Of a stretch of DNA of 64,000 bases, positions 1 through 11,649 are shown piece by piece (the stretch's first letter is position 1; each line of letters starts with the position of its first letter). The stretch is from positions 5,162,601 through 5,226,600 of the forward strand of contig NC_066562.1 in the NCBI RefSeq assembly GCF_024679095.1. The letters run 5' to 3'. The notes under the pieces were generated by a model. It saw only the letters and a list, made by a program, of their open reading frames with translations, did no database searches and was not told the DNA's origin. This DNA is from Eriocheir sinensis. Lineage: Eukaryota > Arthropoda > Malacostraca > Decapoda > Varunidae. The position numbers and the translations under genes were made by a program.

Positions 1-1427
1 TGGAGTTTCAGGGGAGTTGTAACACGCGTTTAAGGAACCCCTGAGTATTGCAAACGTGGCTGGCCGTGTCCGTGGAGTTTCAGGGGAGTTGTAACACGCG
101 TTTAAGGAACCACTGAGTATTGCAAACGTGGCTGGCCGTGTCCGTAGAGTTTCAGGGGAGTTGTAACACGCGTCTAGGGAACCACTGAGTATTGCAAACG
201 TGGCTGGCCGTGTCCGTGGAGTTTCAGGGGAGCTGTAACACGCGTCTGAGGAACCACTGAGTATTGCAAACGTGGCTGGCCGTGCCCGTAGAGTTTCAGG
301 GGAGTTGTAACACGCGTCTGAGGAACCACTGAGTATTGCAAACGTGGCTGGCCGTGTCCGTAGAGTTTCAGGGGAGTTGTAACACGCGTCTGAGGAACCA
401 CTGAGTATTGCAAACGTGGCTGGCCGTGCCCGTAGAGTTTCAGGGGAGCTGTAACACGCGTCTGAGGAACCACTGAGTATTGCAAACGTGGCTGGCCGTG
501 TCCGTAGAGATTCAGGGGAGTTGTAACACGCGTGAAGGGAACCACTGAGTATTGCAAACGTGGCTGGCCGTGTCCGTAGAGATTCAGGGGAGTTGTAACA
601 CACGTGAAGGGAACCACTGAGTATTGCAAACGTGGCTGGCCGTGTCCGTAGAGTTTCAGGGGAGCTGTAACACGCGTCTGAGGAACCACTGAGTATTGCA
701 AACGTGGCTGGCCGTGTCCGTAGAGTTTCAGGGGAGTTGTAACACGCGTCTGAGGAACCACTGAGTATTGCAAACGTGGCTGGCCGTGCCCGTAGAGTTT
801 CAGGGGAGTTGTAACACGCGTCTGAGGAACCACTGAGTATTGCAAACGTGGCTGACCGTGCCCGTAGAGTTTCAGGGGAGTTGTAACACGCGTCTGAGGA
901 ACCACTGAGTATTGCAAACGTGGCTGGCCGTGCCCGTAGAGTTTCAGGGGAGCTGTAACACGCGTCTGAGGAACCACTGAGTATTGCAAACGTGGCTGGC
1001 CGTGCCCGTAGAGTTTCAGGGGAGCTGTAACACGCGTCTGAGGAACCACTGAGTATTGCAAACGTGGCTGGCCGTGCCCGTAGAGTTTCAGGGGAGTTGT
1101 AATACGTGTCAAAGGAAGTACCGAGTAATGTAAACGTGGCTGGTTGTATCCGTATAGTTTCAGGGGAGTTGTAATACGTGTCAAAGGAAGTACCGAGTAA
1201 TGTAAACGTGGCTGGTTGTATCCGTGGAGTTTCAGGGGAGTTGTAACACGTGTCAAAGGAAGTACCGAGTAATGTAAACGTGGCTGGTTGTATCCGTAGA
1301 GTTTCAGGGGAGTTGTAACACGTGTCAAAGGAAATACCGAGTAATGTAAACGTGGCTGGTTATATCCGTGGAGTTTCAGGGGAGTTGTAACACGCGTCGA
1401 GGGAGCCACTGAATAATGCAAACGTGA
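1..1427. repeat. 72-bp minisatellite, about 20 copies, truncated by the window edge
   Basis: The unit starts with GGAGTTTCAGGGGAGTTGTA and recurs every 72 bp. Nearly every unit carries an ACGCGT or close variant. There are two subfamilies: units up to about 1090, and a diverged block (about 1090-1400) with GTGTCAAAGGAAGTACCGAG and GGTTGTATCCG. Because 72 is a multiple of three, one minus-strand frame stays open for over 1.2 kb and reads as a 24-residue peptide repeat; a TAG arises at 174 in a unit carrying GTCTAGGG. I see no signal peptide, splice context or recognisable family, so I call it a repeat, not a gene. Confidence 0.95.
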
Positions 1428-1779
1428 AAACGGAAAAGTTAGAGAACGGGCAAGACAAAAACGAAAATATAAATAACTAGCTAACTAAATAATTACATAA
1501 CAAACTAGCGACCTAAATAACTCACCCCGAACCTAAGAAACTGAGTGACCAACCAATCAAACTAACAAAGAAACCATAATTAACAAAAAATAAATAAATA
1601 AACAGCCATTTTACCTAAATAAACCACCGAAATAAGTATGATCTGAAAAACTAAACCAAATACCTAAGATTACCTGTATAAATGAATAAACACAATCTAC
1701 TGGACCCTCAAAATACCTCACGTGCTTTAATCCTTTGTAAAGACTCACCTCTGTAGTAGGAATGTGAGGTAAACACAGG
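1428..1779. other. A/T-rich non-coding stretch
   Basis: Low-complexity sequence dominated by AAATAA-like words (for example AACTAGCTAACTAAATAATT). I see no exon, RNA gene or repeat unit. Confidence 0.6.
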
Positions 1780-2372
1780 GAAGGGAAGAGTAGGGAAGGG
1801 ATGGGAATGGAATGGAATGGAATGGAAGGGAAGGGAAGGGATGGGATGGGATGGGAAGGGAAGGGAAGGGAAGGGAAGGAAAGAGAAGAGAATGGAATGT
1901 AAGGAAAGGGAAGGGAAGGAAAGGAACGGGAAGGGAAGGGAAGGGAAGAGAAAGAAAGAAAAGGGAAGGGAATTTAAATTGAAGCAAAGTAAAGTGAGGT
2001 ACGACAAGGTAAGGTAAAGTAAGGGAAGGGAAGAGAAAGGATAGGATGGGAGAGGAATAATAAGGAAAGGGAAGGAAAGGAAAGGAAGGGAAGGGAAGGG
2101 AAATTGAAGCAAGGTAAGGTGAGGTAAGATAAGGTAAGGTAAGGGAAGGGAAGGGAAGAGAAAGGATAGGATGGGAGAGGAATAATAAGGAAAGGGAAGG
2201 AAAGGAAAGGAAGGGAAGGGAAGGGAAGGGAAGGGAAGGGAAGGGAAAGTGAGGTACGATAAGGTGAGGTAAAGTAAGGGAAGGGAAGAGAAAGGATAGG
2301 ATGGGAAAGGAATAATAAGGAAAGGGAAGGAAGGGAAGGGAAGGGAAGGGAAGGGAAGGGAAGGGAAGGGAA
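1780..2372. repeat. GGGAA pentamer-rich purine satellite with higher-order period
   Basis: Pentamers of GGGAA/GGAAA are organised into a larger unit of about 125-140 bp. The landmark GAGGTACGAYAAGG followed by GGATAGGATGGGA occurs three times. Nearly all purine on the plus strand. Confidence 0.85.
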
Positions 2373-2454
2373 GAGTCCTAATGCCTTTAACGGGCACTGA
2401 TGTGATGAAAAGTAATGAAACGGCTCAGATCTTGACTTACATAAGGAGGCCATT

Positions 2455-2592
<138 letters not shown>

Positions 2593-2599
2593 TAGCCCC

Positions 2600-3300
2600 C
2601 ATTCACAGGTAAAAAAAAATGTAGAGCAGGCCGAAAGACATGAATGAATAGCTACTTAGAGGAGGTCAAAGAAACAAAAGGAAAAATAAGGAAAAAATTA
2701 TGAATGGAATGAACAAAAGGTAAAATAATATGAAGAAAAAATACAATAAATGGAAGAAAAAAACCAGCAAGTAACTGAACGAATAAAAAGTTAAATGAAG
2801 ACAAAAAAGAAAGTATATAAATAAAACTACACTTATACGTTGGAAAAAGTTGATAAAAAGTTGAAAATATAAAAAAAGGAAAGAAAGAAAAAATAGACAG
2901 GAAAAGAAGAAAAGGAAATCGAAAAATAAAATAAAATTAGAGAGCAAATTAATACCAACAGTGAATAAAAATTGAGAAAAAGAAGAAAAGAAAGAATAGA
3001 AAGTAAGAAAAGAAGAAAAGTAAGCAAAAAAGAAAGAAGACAATTTTAATCCAGAAAGTAATAAAGGAAAAAAAGAAAAATAAGAAAAAAAGAAAAGAAA
3101 AAATCAAGAAAAGAAAGAAAGAAAACAAAAGAAAGGAAGAAAGGAAGAAAAACGAGAAAATCAAGAAGTAAAGAAAAAAGAAAAAGAAAACCAAACAAAA
3201 AAATCCGTCATATATTTAAAGAATCACAAGTTGAATCTGTGTCAAGAAAAAAAAGATAAAAGAAAACAGTAAAGAAAGACAAAAAACAAACAAAAAAACA
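2600..3300. other. A-rich purine tract
   Basis: AAAGAAA-type low complexity without a clear period. Minus-strand open frames here are Phe/Leu/Ser-rich translations of the tract. Confidence 0.6.
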
Positions 3301-3418
3301 TGTTATTTCTGCCCTGTCTTCCCTCCTTCCGTGTTTATCAATGCGCCACACGCAGACTTATTGACACAGCGAAACCGATCACAGAATAATTCCCTTTTGT
3401 ATGAGGCGGCGTAATCCA

Positions 3419-3421
<3 letters not shown>

Positions 3422-3485
<64 letters not shown>

Positions 3486-3650
3486 AAACACACAGTAAAG
3501 TCACATAACATTCACAAACGCCATAAACAGCAACCCTTAAATCACCCAAACTTCGACAGACAGGATCTCCTCTTACTGAAGTCGCACACGCACACACAGA
3601 GGAAAGGAATGAAGGGAAGAAGAGGAAGATGGGGAGTAAAAGTTATGGAA

Positions 3651-3698
<48 letters not shown>
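3422..3698. repeat. Two (CA)n microsatellites (3422-3481, 3652-3698)
   Basis: Perfect CA dinucleotides. The 170 bp between them is unremarkable single-copy-looking sequence. Confidence 0.95.
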
Positions 3699-3702
<4 letters not shown>

Positions 3703-3862
3703 TCTTTTATAACATGGAATAGTCACCCCGTTGAAATGTTTGACCTAATCGCTGCTGTCACACGGAGCCACTTTGGGAACTTTATAGGCGAGATCAAGGG
3801 GAATCAAACGTTAGATAATGATTGGCAATGAGCAAAAGAGAGCGGCTGTCACCATTAGTTCT

Positions 3863-4042
3863 CATGTGTGTGTGTGGGGCGGGGGGGGAGTGTCTGTGTG
3901 TGTGTGTGAGAGAGGGGGAGGGGAGTCTGTGTGTGTGATTGGTGGGTGGGGTCTGGGTGTGTATGTGTGTGTGTGTATGTGTGTGTGTGTGTGTGTGTGT
4001 GAGGGGGAGGTGGAGTATGTGTGTGTGAAAGGGGGGGGGGGG

Positions 4043-4131
<89 letters not shown>
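3863..4131. repeat. Compound (GT)n / G-run microsatellite
   Basis: GT tracts interrupted by G-runs and GAGGGGGAGG motifs, ending in a pure (GT)n of about 90 bp up to 4130. Confidence 0.93.
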
Positions 4132-4132
<1 letters not shown>

Positions 4133-5125
4133 CCTTTCCCTTTCCTTCCTTCACTTTCACTTTTCATATTTTTCCTCTTCCCTTCCTTCCTTTCCTCACA
4201 CTCTTTCCTTCTCTTCCTTCACCTCCACTCCTCGTCTTCCTCCTCCTCTTTCCTTCCTTCATTATTCCAATTTCTTTTCTTTCCTTTTCTTCTCAATTTT
4301 CACTCCTCATCTTTCTCTTCCTTTCTTTCATTTCTTAACTTCCTCTTTCGAATTCCTCCTCCTCTTTCCTTCCTTCCCTCCTACAACTTATTTTCATTCC
4401 CTTTCTTCCTTCACCTTCCATCCCTCATATCCCTCCCCTTTCCTTCCCTTCCTTCCTTCCCTCGACTCCTTTCCCTTCCTTCCTTTCGTAACTTCAATCT
4501 TTCATCCTTCTCCTCTTTCCTTCCTTCCTTCTTACAACTTCCTTTCATTCCCTTTCTTCCTTCTCTTCTATTCCTCATATCCCTTCCCTTTCCCTTCCTT
4601 CCTTCCTTCCTTTCTTAATTTCCCTTGTTCATCTTCCTCCTCTTACAATTTATTTTCATTCCCTTTCTTCCTTCCCTTCCATTCCTCATATCCCTCCCCT
4701 TTCCCTTCCTTTACCCCCCAACTCCCTTCCTTCCTTCCTTCCTTCCTTCCTTAACTTCCCTTTTTCATCCTCCTCCTCTTACAACTTATCATCATTCCCT
4801 TTCTTCCTTCCCTTCCATTCGTCATATCCCTCCCCTTTCCCTTCCTTTACCCCCCAACTCCTTTCCTTTCCTTCCTTCCTTCCTTTCTTAACTTCCCTTT
4901 TTCATCCTCCTCCTCTTACAACTTATCATCATTCCCTTTCTTCCTTCTCTTACATTCCTCATATCCCTCCCCTTTCCCTTCCTTTACCCCCCAACTCCTT
5001 TCCCTTCCTTCCTTCCTTCCTTTCTTAATTTCCCTTGTTCATCTTCCTCCTCTTACAATTTATTTTCACTCCCTTTCTTCCTTCTCTTCCATTCCTCATA
5101 TCCCTTCCCTTTCCCTTCCTTCACA
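4132..5125. repeat. Pyrimidine minisatellite, about 137-bp unit
   Basis: The landmark TCTTACAACTTAT recurs near 4382, 4534, 4642, 4778, 4915 and 5052, with a last stable period of 137 bp. Units also share CCTTTACCCCCCAACTCC and CATATCCCTCCCCTTTCCC. Almost no purines on the plus strand. Confidence 0.88.
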
Positions 5126-5690
5126 ACCAAAATCCTTCTTTAAACCAGGTAAATGGAACTCGGTAAGACGGAAGAGAGAGCCTTACACACCCTCAGACAC
5201 ACACTAACACATTTCCACATTCACGTGTAATCCGCTAACAAATACCTGCCCGCCACAAAGGTAAGACAGCGCCAGGTATGAAGCACGCCACGCCTGTAAT
5301 CCCTCTGTGCCACCTGCCAGCCCTCACCTGTGACTCCTGCAATTACCGGGAACTCACCTGATTTACCTGACTACCCCCCCTCCCCTCCCTCCTTCACCCG
5401 TCACCCTGTTTTTAGAATCACGTACCATTTGCAGTGCTTTTAAAATCCAAACATGTCTCTGTGTGTCGAAATGAGCACTACTGAGTTATAAAAAAGGAAA
5501 ATGTATATGTAAGAAAATGAGAAATGTGAAAAATATAAACTTGTAGCAAAAGAGATAGAGAAAGAAGAGAATGATAAAGATATTGCGTTTTCTTAAGATC
5601 ATTAAAAGGAGAAATATTATTACACAACCACAAAGTTAGAATATGAAATGAAACGGAGGACAATATATTAAGAGGATGATAAAGGAATAG
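5126..5690. other. Single-copy-looking spacer, nothing recognised
   Basis: Mixed-composition sequence including a CACCTG-rich patch (5240-5400). No convincing exon or RNA gene seen. Confidence 0.5.
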
Positions 5691-6015
5691 AAGGAAGAGA
5701 AAGGGAAAAGGAAAGGAAAGGAAGAGGAAAAGAATAGAAGGAAAAGAAAAGGAAAAGAAAAGAAAGGAAGGAAGGAAGAAAGAAGTAAAAGAAAGAGAAG
5801 AAGGAAGGAAGAAAGGAAGAAAGAAAAAGGAAGAGGAGGAAGGAAGAGAGGAAGGAAGGAAGAAAGGAAGGAAGGAAGAGGAAGAAAGAAAAGAAGGAAG
5901 GGGAAGGAAACAGGAAAGGAGTAGGAAAATAAAGAAGAGTAAGGAAGATAGAAAGAGGAAAGAACAAGGAAAGAAAAGAAGGAAGGAAGAAAGGAAGGAA
6001 GGAAGAAAGCAGGGC
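5691..6015. repeat. GGAA/GAAA purine tract
   Basis: Irregular AAGGAAGGAAGAAAGG repeats, purine only on the plus strand. Confidence 0.85.
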
Positions 6016-6082
6016 ATGTTTTGAGGCACGAGAAAGAATGAGTAATGAAAAAATGAAAACTTAATTAGCACTCGCAAAGCAA

Positions 6083-6084
6083 CC

Positions 6085-6160
<76 letters not shown>

Positions 6161-6547
6161 TTCCTTCCTCCTTCGTCTTCCTTTTCTATTTTTAATTTCC
6201 TTCCTTCTTTCTTTTTTCTCTTTCTTCTTCGTTTCTTGTTTCCTTCCTTCCTTCCTTCCTTCCTTCCTTCCTTCCTTCCTTCCTTCCTTTCTTCCTTCCT
6301 TCCTTCCTTCCTTCCTTTCTTCCTTCCTTCCTTCCTTTCTTCCTTCTTTTCTTCCTTCCTTCCTTTCCACTCTTCTTCCTCTTTCGTTTTTTTTTCCTTC
6401 TTTCTTAACACACACACACACACACACACATAAAAGCACCTATGCACACACGCACGCACGCACGCACGCACGCACGCCACAAATCAAATAAAGAAGACAA
6501 ACAAACAAAAAATAAACAGGTCAGTCTCTCTCTCTCTCGAGGTAAAA

Positions 6548-6600
<53 letters not shown>
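6083..6600. repeat. Microsatellite cluster: (CA)n, (TTCC)n, (CA)n, (GCAC)n, (GA)n
   Basis: (CA)n at about 6083-6160, (TTCC)n with TTTC interruptions at 6238-6365, a short (CA)n at 6408-6430, (GCAC)n at 6444-6477 and (GA)n at 6552-6601. Confidence 0.93.
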
Positions 6601-6604
<4 letters not shown>

Positions 6605-6639
6605 CATAGGTAAAAAGGTAAAAGAAAGGAGTAAAAGGA

Positions 6640-7640
6640 AATGAAAGAAGGGAGAAGGAGGAGGAGGAGGAGGAGGAAAGAGGAAAACAAGAAAGAAGGA
6701 AGGAGGAAAGAGGAAAGAATAGTAAAGAGGAAGAGGAAGAGGAAGAAGAGGAAAGAACGAGGAATAGAAAAAGGGAAGAAGAGGAGAAAAAAAGTAAGCA
6801 CGCGTGAAAGAGGAAGAGGAAGGAGGAAAACAATAAAGAGGGAAGGAGGTAAGAGGAAGGAAGAGTTAAGAGGAAGAGGAAGAGAAACAAGAGGAAAGAA
6901 CGAGGAATGGAAAAGGGGAAGAAGAGGAGAAAAGTGGAGAACAGTAAAGAGGGAAGGAGGTAAGAGGAAGGAAGAGTTAAGAAGAAGAGGAAGAGGAAGA
7001 AGAGGAAAGAACGAGAAATTAAAAAGGGAAAGAAGAGGAGGAAGGAGGAAAACAATAAAGAAGAAAGGAGGTAAGAGGAAGGAAGAGTTAAGAGGAAGAG
7101 GAAGAGGAAGAGGAAAGAACGAGAAATTGAAAAGGGAAAGAAGAGGAGGAAGGAGGAAAACAATAAAGAGGGAAGGAGGTAAGAGGAAGGGAGAGTAAAG
7201 AGGAAGAGGAAGAGGAAGAGGAAAGAACGAGAAATTAAAAAGGGAAAGAAGAGGAGGAAGGAGGAAAACAATAAAGAGGGAAGGAGGTAAGAGGAAGGAA
7301 GAGTCAAGAGGAAGAGGAGAAAGAGGAAAGAACGAGGAATTGAAAAGCGGAAGAAGAGGAGGAAGGAGGAAAACAATAAAGAGGGAAGGAGGTAAGAGGA
7401 AGGGAGAGTAAAGAGGAAGAGGAAGAGGAAAGAACGAGGAATTGAAAAGGGAAAGAAGAGGAGGAAGGAGGAAAACAATAAAGAGGGAGGGAGGTAAGAG
7501 GAAGGGAGAGTAAAGAGGAAGAGGAAGAGGAAGAGGAAAGAACGAGGAATTGAAAAGGGAAAGAAGAGGAGGAAGGAGGAAAACAATAAAGAGGGAAGGA
7601 GGTAAGAGGAAGAGGAAGAGGAAGAAGAGTAGAGTAAGGT
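6640..7640. repeat. 108-bp purine minisatellite, about 8 copies
   Basis: The landmark AATAAAGAGGGAAGGAGGTA recurs near 6835, 6947, 7056, 7165, 7272, 7378, 7481 and 7588. Each unit also has AAAGAACGAGRAATTGAAAA. Long open frames on both strands are by-products of the sequence bias. Confidence 0.92.
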
Positions 7641-7853
7641 CGCATGACACAGAACGGGTTGAAGCCTTCCCGGACGCTCCCCTTAATGCGTCTTCTCCTT
7701 AACGCAAAGTGTGACGCCCAGGCAAAGGAACCTCCCTTCTTGCACTCTTTGTCTCCCTTCCCTCTCTTCCCCCTCCGTTTCCTCCCTTTTCTCCTTCCCT
7801 CTCTGTCCTCCTTTCTCCTACTCTTCCTCCTTCTCTTGCTCTCTTCCTACCTC

Positions 7854-7854
<1 letters not shown>

Positions 7855-7945
<91 letters not shown>

Positions 7946-8020
7946 CTGCGTAGCTAGCTCGAGGCATTGAACGAACGAACGCACACACACACACACATAC
8001 TTCCAAACTCTTTCCGTGGA

Positions 8021-8071
<51 letters not shown>

Positions 8072-8107
8072 GCATGAGGAGGAGGAGGAGGAGGAGGAGG
8101 AGGAGGT
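7855..8107. repeat. (GT)n tracts and (GAG)n
   Basis: (GT)n at 7855-7944 and 8023-8070, a short (CA)n at 7981-7997, and (GGA)n at 8074-8107. Confidence 0.95.
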
Positions 8108-8325
8108 TTAACAACGAGGCCAATAACCTCAAAATCTACACCAGTGAATGCCGGGAATCGAACGTGGGCTCACAAGTTGCTTCTGAACCTTCCTGTGGAT
8201 AGTCTTGGGCCACTCGACGGTGACTGGAAGTTGTCTGTAGCGGCGGGCGGGACTCGAACCCAGGTACTCGAAGGGGCCGCGCCAGCACACTAATCACTCA
8301 GCCACCGCCTCCATATTACAGGGAG
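8108..8325 (-). mobile_element. tRNA-derived SINE
   Basis: On the minus strand a polymerase III-like tRNA head is clear. The A box TGGCTGAGTGATTAG lies at 8304-8290 and a perfect B box GGTTCGAGTCC at 8260-8250, at normal tRNA spacing. The head is followed by a body with the core CGAGTGGCCCAAGACTATCC. The same core occurs at about 15320-15360 (opposite orientation) and 17845-17868, so this is a dispersed family. No intact cloverleaf was demonstrated, so I call a SINE and not a tRNA gene. Confidence 0.8.
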
Positions 8326-8375
8326 AAGAATTTTTTTTTTTTATCTTATCCATTCCTGTTTTTCTTCCATTTTCT

Positions 8376-8645
8376 TCCTCCTCCTCCTCCTCCTCCTCCT
8401 CCTCCTCCTCCTCTTCGTCCTCCTCTTCGTCCTCCTCCTCTATTCCTTCTTCTTCCTCTTATACATTTCTTCTGCTTTCTTCTCTCCTTCCTCCTCCTCC
8501 TCCTCCTCCTCCTCCTCCTCCTCCTCCTCCTCCTAATCCTTCTTTCTCCTCATCATCATTCTTCTCTATTCCTTCTTCTTCCTCTTATACATTTCTTCTG
8601 TTTTCTTCTCTCCTTCGTCCTCCTCCTCCTCCTCCTCCTCCTCCT
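8376..8645. repeat. (TCC)n trinucleotide block, internally duplicated
   Basis: Three (TCC)n runs separated by copies of TCTTCCTCTTATACATTTCT. The spacer with TTCTCTATTCCTTCTTCTTC is repeated. Confidence 0.9.
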
Positions 8646-8999
8646 CGCGTCAGGCCGATGAATAATGAATGAACAGCGCTTGGTCTTGGCCTTGGCTGAC
8701 CTTCAAGAGTGTGTGTGTGTGTGTGTGTTCTACCCCCCTCACCCCCCTTGCTCTTCCTTCCTCTTTTCCCGTGAACGAGAAAGAAAACAAAATAGATATA
8801 AAAAGCAAGTTAATATGGCGTCTAATATTCCAATGTAAATGAAAAAAAATATCGCATCGGACTGAAATCGGATATTGAATGGCATGAATATTACCGAGAA
8901 ATTCCTCCCACGCCAAAATGCTTCATTGATTGCGACGGAATGAAGCACCCGAGAGTATTTTTGCAACCTCAGGCTCGTAGTCCCCAAACATTTCAGGGG

Positions 9000-9002
<3 letters not shown>
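8646..9002. other. Spacer, nothing recognised
   Basis: Contains one short (GT)n (8709-8727). The rest is mixed sequence with no supported exon. Confidence 0.5.

Positions 9003-9056
<54 letters not shown>
9003..9056. repeat. (CA)n microsatellite
   Basis: About 27 uninterrupted CA units directly abutting a family A element. Confidence 0.95.
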
Positions 9057-9057
<1 letters not shown>

Positions 9058-9582
9058 TTGGTAAGGCTTACGTAGAGGTTGTTGTGTTAGTGTTTCCATG
9101 GGTAGTTTGATGAGTCTGGTGGTAGTTTGACAAGGCTTTCGTAGAGGTTGTTGTGTTAGTGTTTCCATGGGTAGTTTGATGAGTCTGGTGGTAGTTTGAC
9201 AAGGCTTTCGTAGAGGTTGTTGTGTTAGTGTTGCCATGGGTAGTGTTATGAGACTAGTGGAAGTCTGACAAGGGTTCTGTAATATGAACATGAGAAAAAC
9301 ACTCATGAGAACCCGACTGTCAGAGACACGCCAGTCCTCGTCGACAGACCGACTTGGTCGACTAGATTTCGATCGCCGATAGAGTCGGTCTGTCGGGCCT
9401 TTGGCAAAGGCCCGTGCTCCCTCGTGCAGGGAGGGAGCAATCTTTTCCCTCTTAACCTTGTCTTCGGACAAGGGCCCGTTCCCAAAGTGATACTAGAAGA
9501 TAAATCTTTAAAAAAAAACGACTGACCTCCCTTGTGGCCTTGGGAAATAGTTGTTGTTAGAGCCGAAAGCGTCTGAACATAC
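9057..9582 (+). mobile_element. Family A dispersed repeat, interrupted by a 200-bp insertion
   Basis: Contains three subunits of about 70 bp (GGTAGTTTGATGAGTCTGGT), then the family core CACTCATGAGAACCCGACT and GTGGCCTTGGGAAATAGTTG, and ends in AAAGCGTCTGAACATAC. Other copies lie at 20135-20535 (minus), 25690-25865 (minus), 38255-38522 (plus), 38985-39090 (minus) and 50570-50781 (plus). The core is split after CCCGACT at 9318 by an unrelated insertion that ends at 9518. Class is unknown: no reverse transcriptase or terminal inverted repeat is visible. Confidence 0.75.
9319..9518 (+). mobile_element. Structured, oligo(A)-tailed retroposed insert (ncRNA-derived?)
   Basis: A 200-bp block splits a family A copy. 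It is flanked by the direct repeat CGACT (9314-9318 and 9519-9523) and ends in eight or more A. Read on the plus strand it has four strong hairpins: a 12-bp perfect stem (9343-9354 with 9383-9394), an 8-bp stem GGGCCTTT/AAAGGCCC (9395-9413), a 7-bp stem GCTCCCT/AGGGAGC near 9414-9438, and CTTGTC-TTCG-GACAAG (9457-9472), which forms the very stable cUUCGg tetraloop. I compared it mentally with U1-U6, U11, U12, 7SK, SRP, RNase P, MRP and Y RNAs and recognised none. The parent RNA is therefore unidentified. Confidence 0.6.
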
Positions 9583-9636
9583 GGTCCTAGGCAATATATT
9601 TTTACCCTTGAGCTGCCTCCTTTCCTGTACAAAAAA

Positions 9637-9637
<1 letters not shown>

Positions 9638-9672
<35 letters not shown>

Positions 9673-9910
9673 CTAAGGTACTCGCGCCCACAGTATGAAT
9701 TACAGATGTGAATTATTGCAGCCGTGATATATTCAAACTCATTCACTGCAGGACGCCATTGAGGGCAGCGAGCGCGGGAACAAAGATAGAAAAATGCGAG
9801 TAAATAATGTCGTAGAATGTGATACTTTCATAATCAATGTTAGGTCAGTGCCTGAAGGACCTTGTGGCTTGAGGAGTGGTGGAACGTTATGTGGAATGTG
9901 TTGGTGATGG

Positions 9911-9969
<59 letters not shown>

Positions 9970-10014
9970 GCTGATGTTGTTGTTGTTAGCGGTAGTAGTA
10001 GTTGTAGCAGTAGC

Positions 10015-10061
<47 letters not shown>

Positions 10062-10062
10062 A
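9638..10062. repeat. Trinucleotide tracts: (AAT)n, (GTT)n, (AGT)n
   Basis: (AAT)n at 9638-9668, (GTT)n at about 9908-9990 and (AGT)n at 10015-10062, with mixed sequence at 9670-9905. Confidence 0.93.
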
Positions 10063-10344
10063 AATAGCATCATCATCATACAATTATTACTATTTCATCA
10101 TCATTGTCATCATCATTTTTATTGCTATTATCATTTTCATCGTTATCTTCAGAGCAATTAAGAAAATAAAAAAATATATATGAAAAGTTCACAAAAATAC
10201 TGTACCGTACTTAAGTTTAATGTACTATAATATATGCGTGCTTGGCCGGAGTGTGACAAGCTTATACCAAACACATTCACTGTAAAGCCTTATTGATTTC
10301 AACCTGGTAGACGCGCAGCACGGCCCACCAAAACAAATGCAGAA

Positions 10345-10555
10345 AGTACACGAGACTCCACACAGTAAGATAGGAACAAAAAAAGATTCCACACAGTAAG
10401 ATTGGTACAAAGAAATATGCAAGACTCCACACAGTAAGATTGGTACAAAGAAATATGCAAGACTCCACACAGTAAGATTGGTACAAAGAAATATGCAAGA
10501 CTCCACACAGTAAGATTGGTACAAAGAAACACGGAAGACTCCACACAGCAAGGTA
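10345..10555. repeat. 38-bp minisatellite, 5-6 copies
   Basis: The unit CTCCACACAGTAAGATTGGT plus ACAAAGAAATATGCAAGA recurs at 10390, 10428, 10466, 10504 and 10542. Copies are head to tail with no spacers. Confidence 0.92.
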
Positions 10556-10624
10556 AGTACTGCAAGCGATCTCGTATAGCTGCCAACCGCGTGCAAGATT
10601 TAAAAGCATATACCGTGAAGTACT

Positions 10625-10745
<121 letters not shown>

Positions 10746-10884
10746 ATTGATTGATGTGGTTTGATTTAACAGCGCAGGTGAAGAAAAAGTTAAAGTTGGA
10801 AGCAAGAATTTGGAAGTTGTAAAAATAGTGCACGCGAGGATGATTTGTGCAGCTTGAAGAAATATTAATGTTCTGAGGTAACCG

Positions 10885-11625
10885 TCATGGCTTGTACTAA
10901 TAATAATGGTTGTGATAATAATGAGAATAAAATGAGTAATAGGAAGAGAGGAATTGTAAGTTTTAAAATATATTGCAGTCGAAGTTATTTTATACAGAAT
11001 GAAAAAAAAAATGTTCTAAGGTCACGGTCATGACTTGTACTAATAATAATGGTTGTGATAATAATGAGAATAAAATGAGCAATAGGAAAAAAATAATTGT
11101 AAGTTTTAAGTATATTGCAGTCGAAGTTATTCTATACAGCTTGAAAAAAAAATGTTCTTATGTAACTGTCAATACTGGTACTAATAATAATGGTTGTGAT
11201 AATAATGAGAATAAAATGAGTAATAGGAAGAGAGGAATTGTAAGTTTTAAAATATATTGCAGTCGAAATTATTTTATACAGCTTGAAAAAAAAAATGTTC
11301 TGAGGTCACTGTCATGGCTTGTACTAATAACACTAATGGTTGTGATAATAATGAAAATATGAAGAGTAATAGGAAGAAAGTAATTGAAAGTTTTAAAATA
11401 TATTGCATTCGAAGTTATTTTATACAGAATGAAAAAAAAATAAGGTTCTTAGGTCAGTCATGGCTTGTACTAATAACACTAATGGTTGTGATAATAGTGA
11501 GAATAAAAAGAGTAATAGGAAGAAAGTAATTGAAAGTTTTAAATATATTGCAGTCGAAGTTATTTTATACAGAATGAAAAAATAAATACTGTTCTAAGGT
11601 CACTGTCATGGCTTGGAACAAAAAT
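10885..11625. repeat. 143-bp A/T-rich tandem repeat, 5 full copies plus a partial
   Basis: The landmark CATGGCTTGTACTAATAA recurs near 10887, 11028, 11168 (diverged), 11312, 11458 and 11608. Each unit ends in an A-run followed by GTTCTNAGGTCACTGT. Confidence 0.92.
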
Positions 11626-11649
11626 TATACAGGACGACGCGGGTTTGCT

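Noticed and set aside
174..1421. A 415-codon minus-strand open frame as a structural or mucin-like protein
   Set aside because: It is the direct translation of a 72-bp minisatellite. There is no start context, signal peptide, splice site or family resemblance. Kept as a finding, not a gene.
6405..7650. Long Leu/Ser/Phe-rich minus-strand frames as membrane proteins
   Set aside because: They translate a purine minisatellite. Two frames are open in parallel and hydrophobicity follows from CTT/TTC codons.
8238..8311. A functional tRNA gene
   Set aside because: A and B boxes are good, but acceptor-stem pairing is not evident and the segment continues into a body shared with other dispersed copies. 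A SINE fits better. The same applies to 38816-38900 and 39843-39856.
10345..10555. 38-bp direct repeats as a CRISPR array
   Set aside because: Units are contiguous with no unique spacers, and the genome is clearly eukaryotic.
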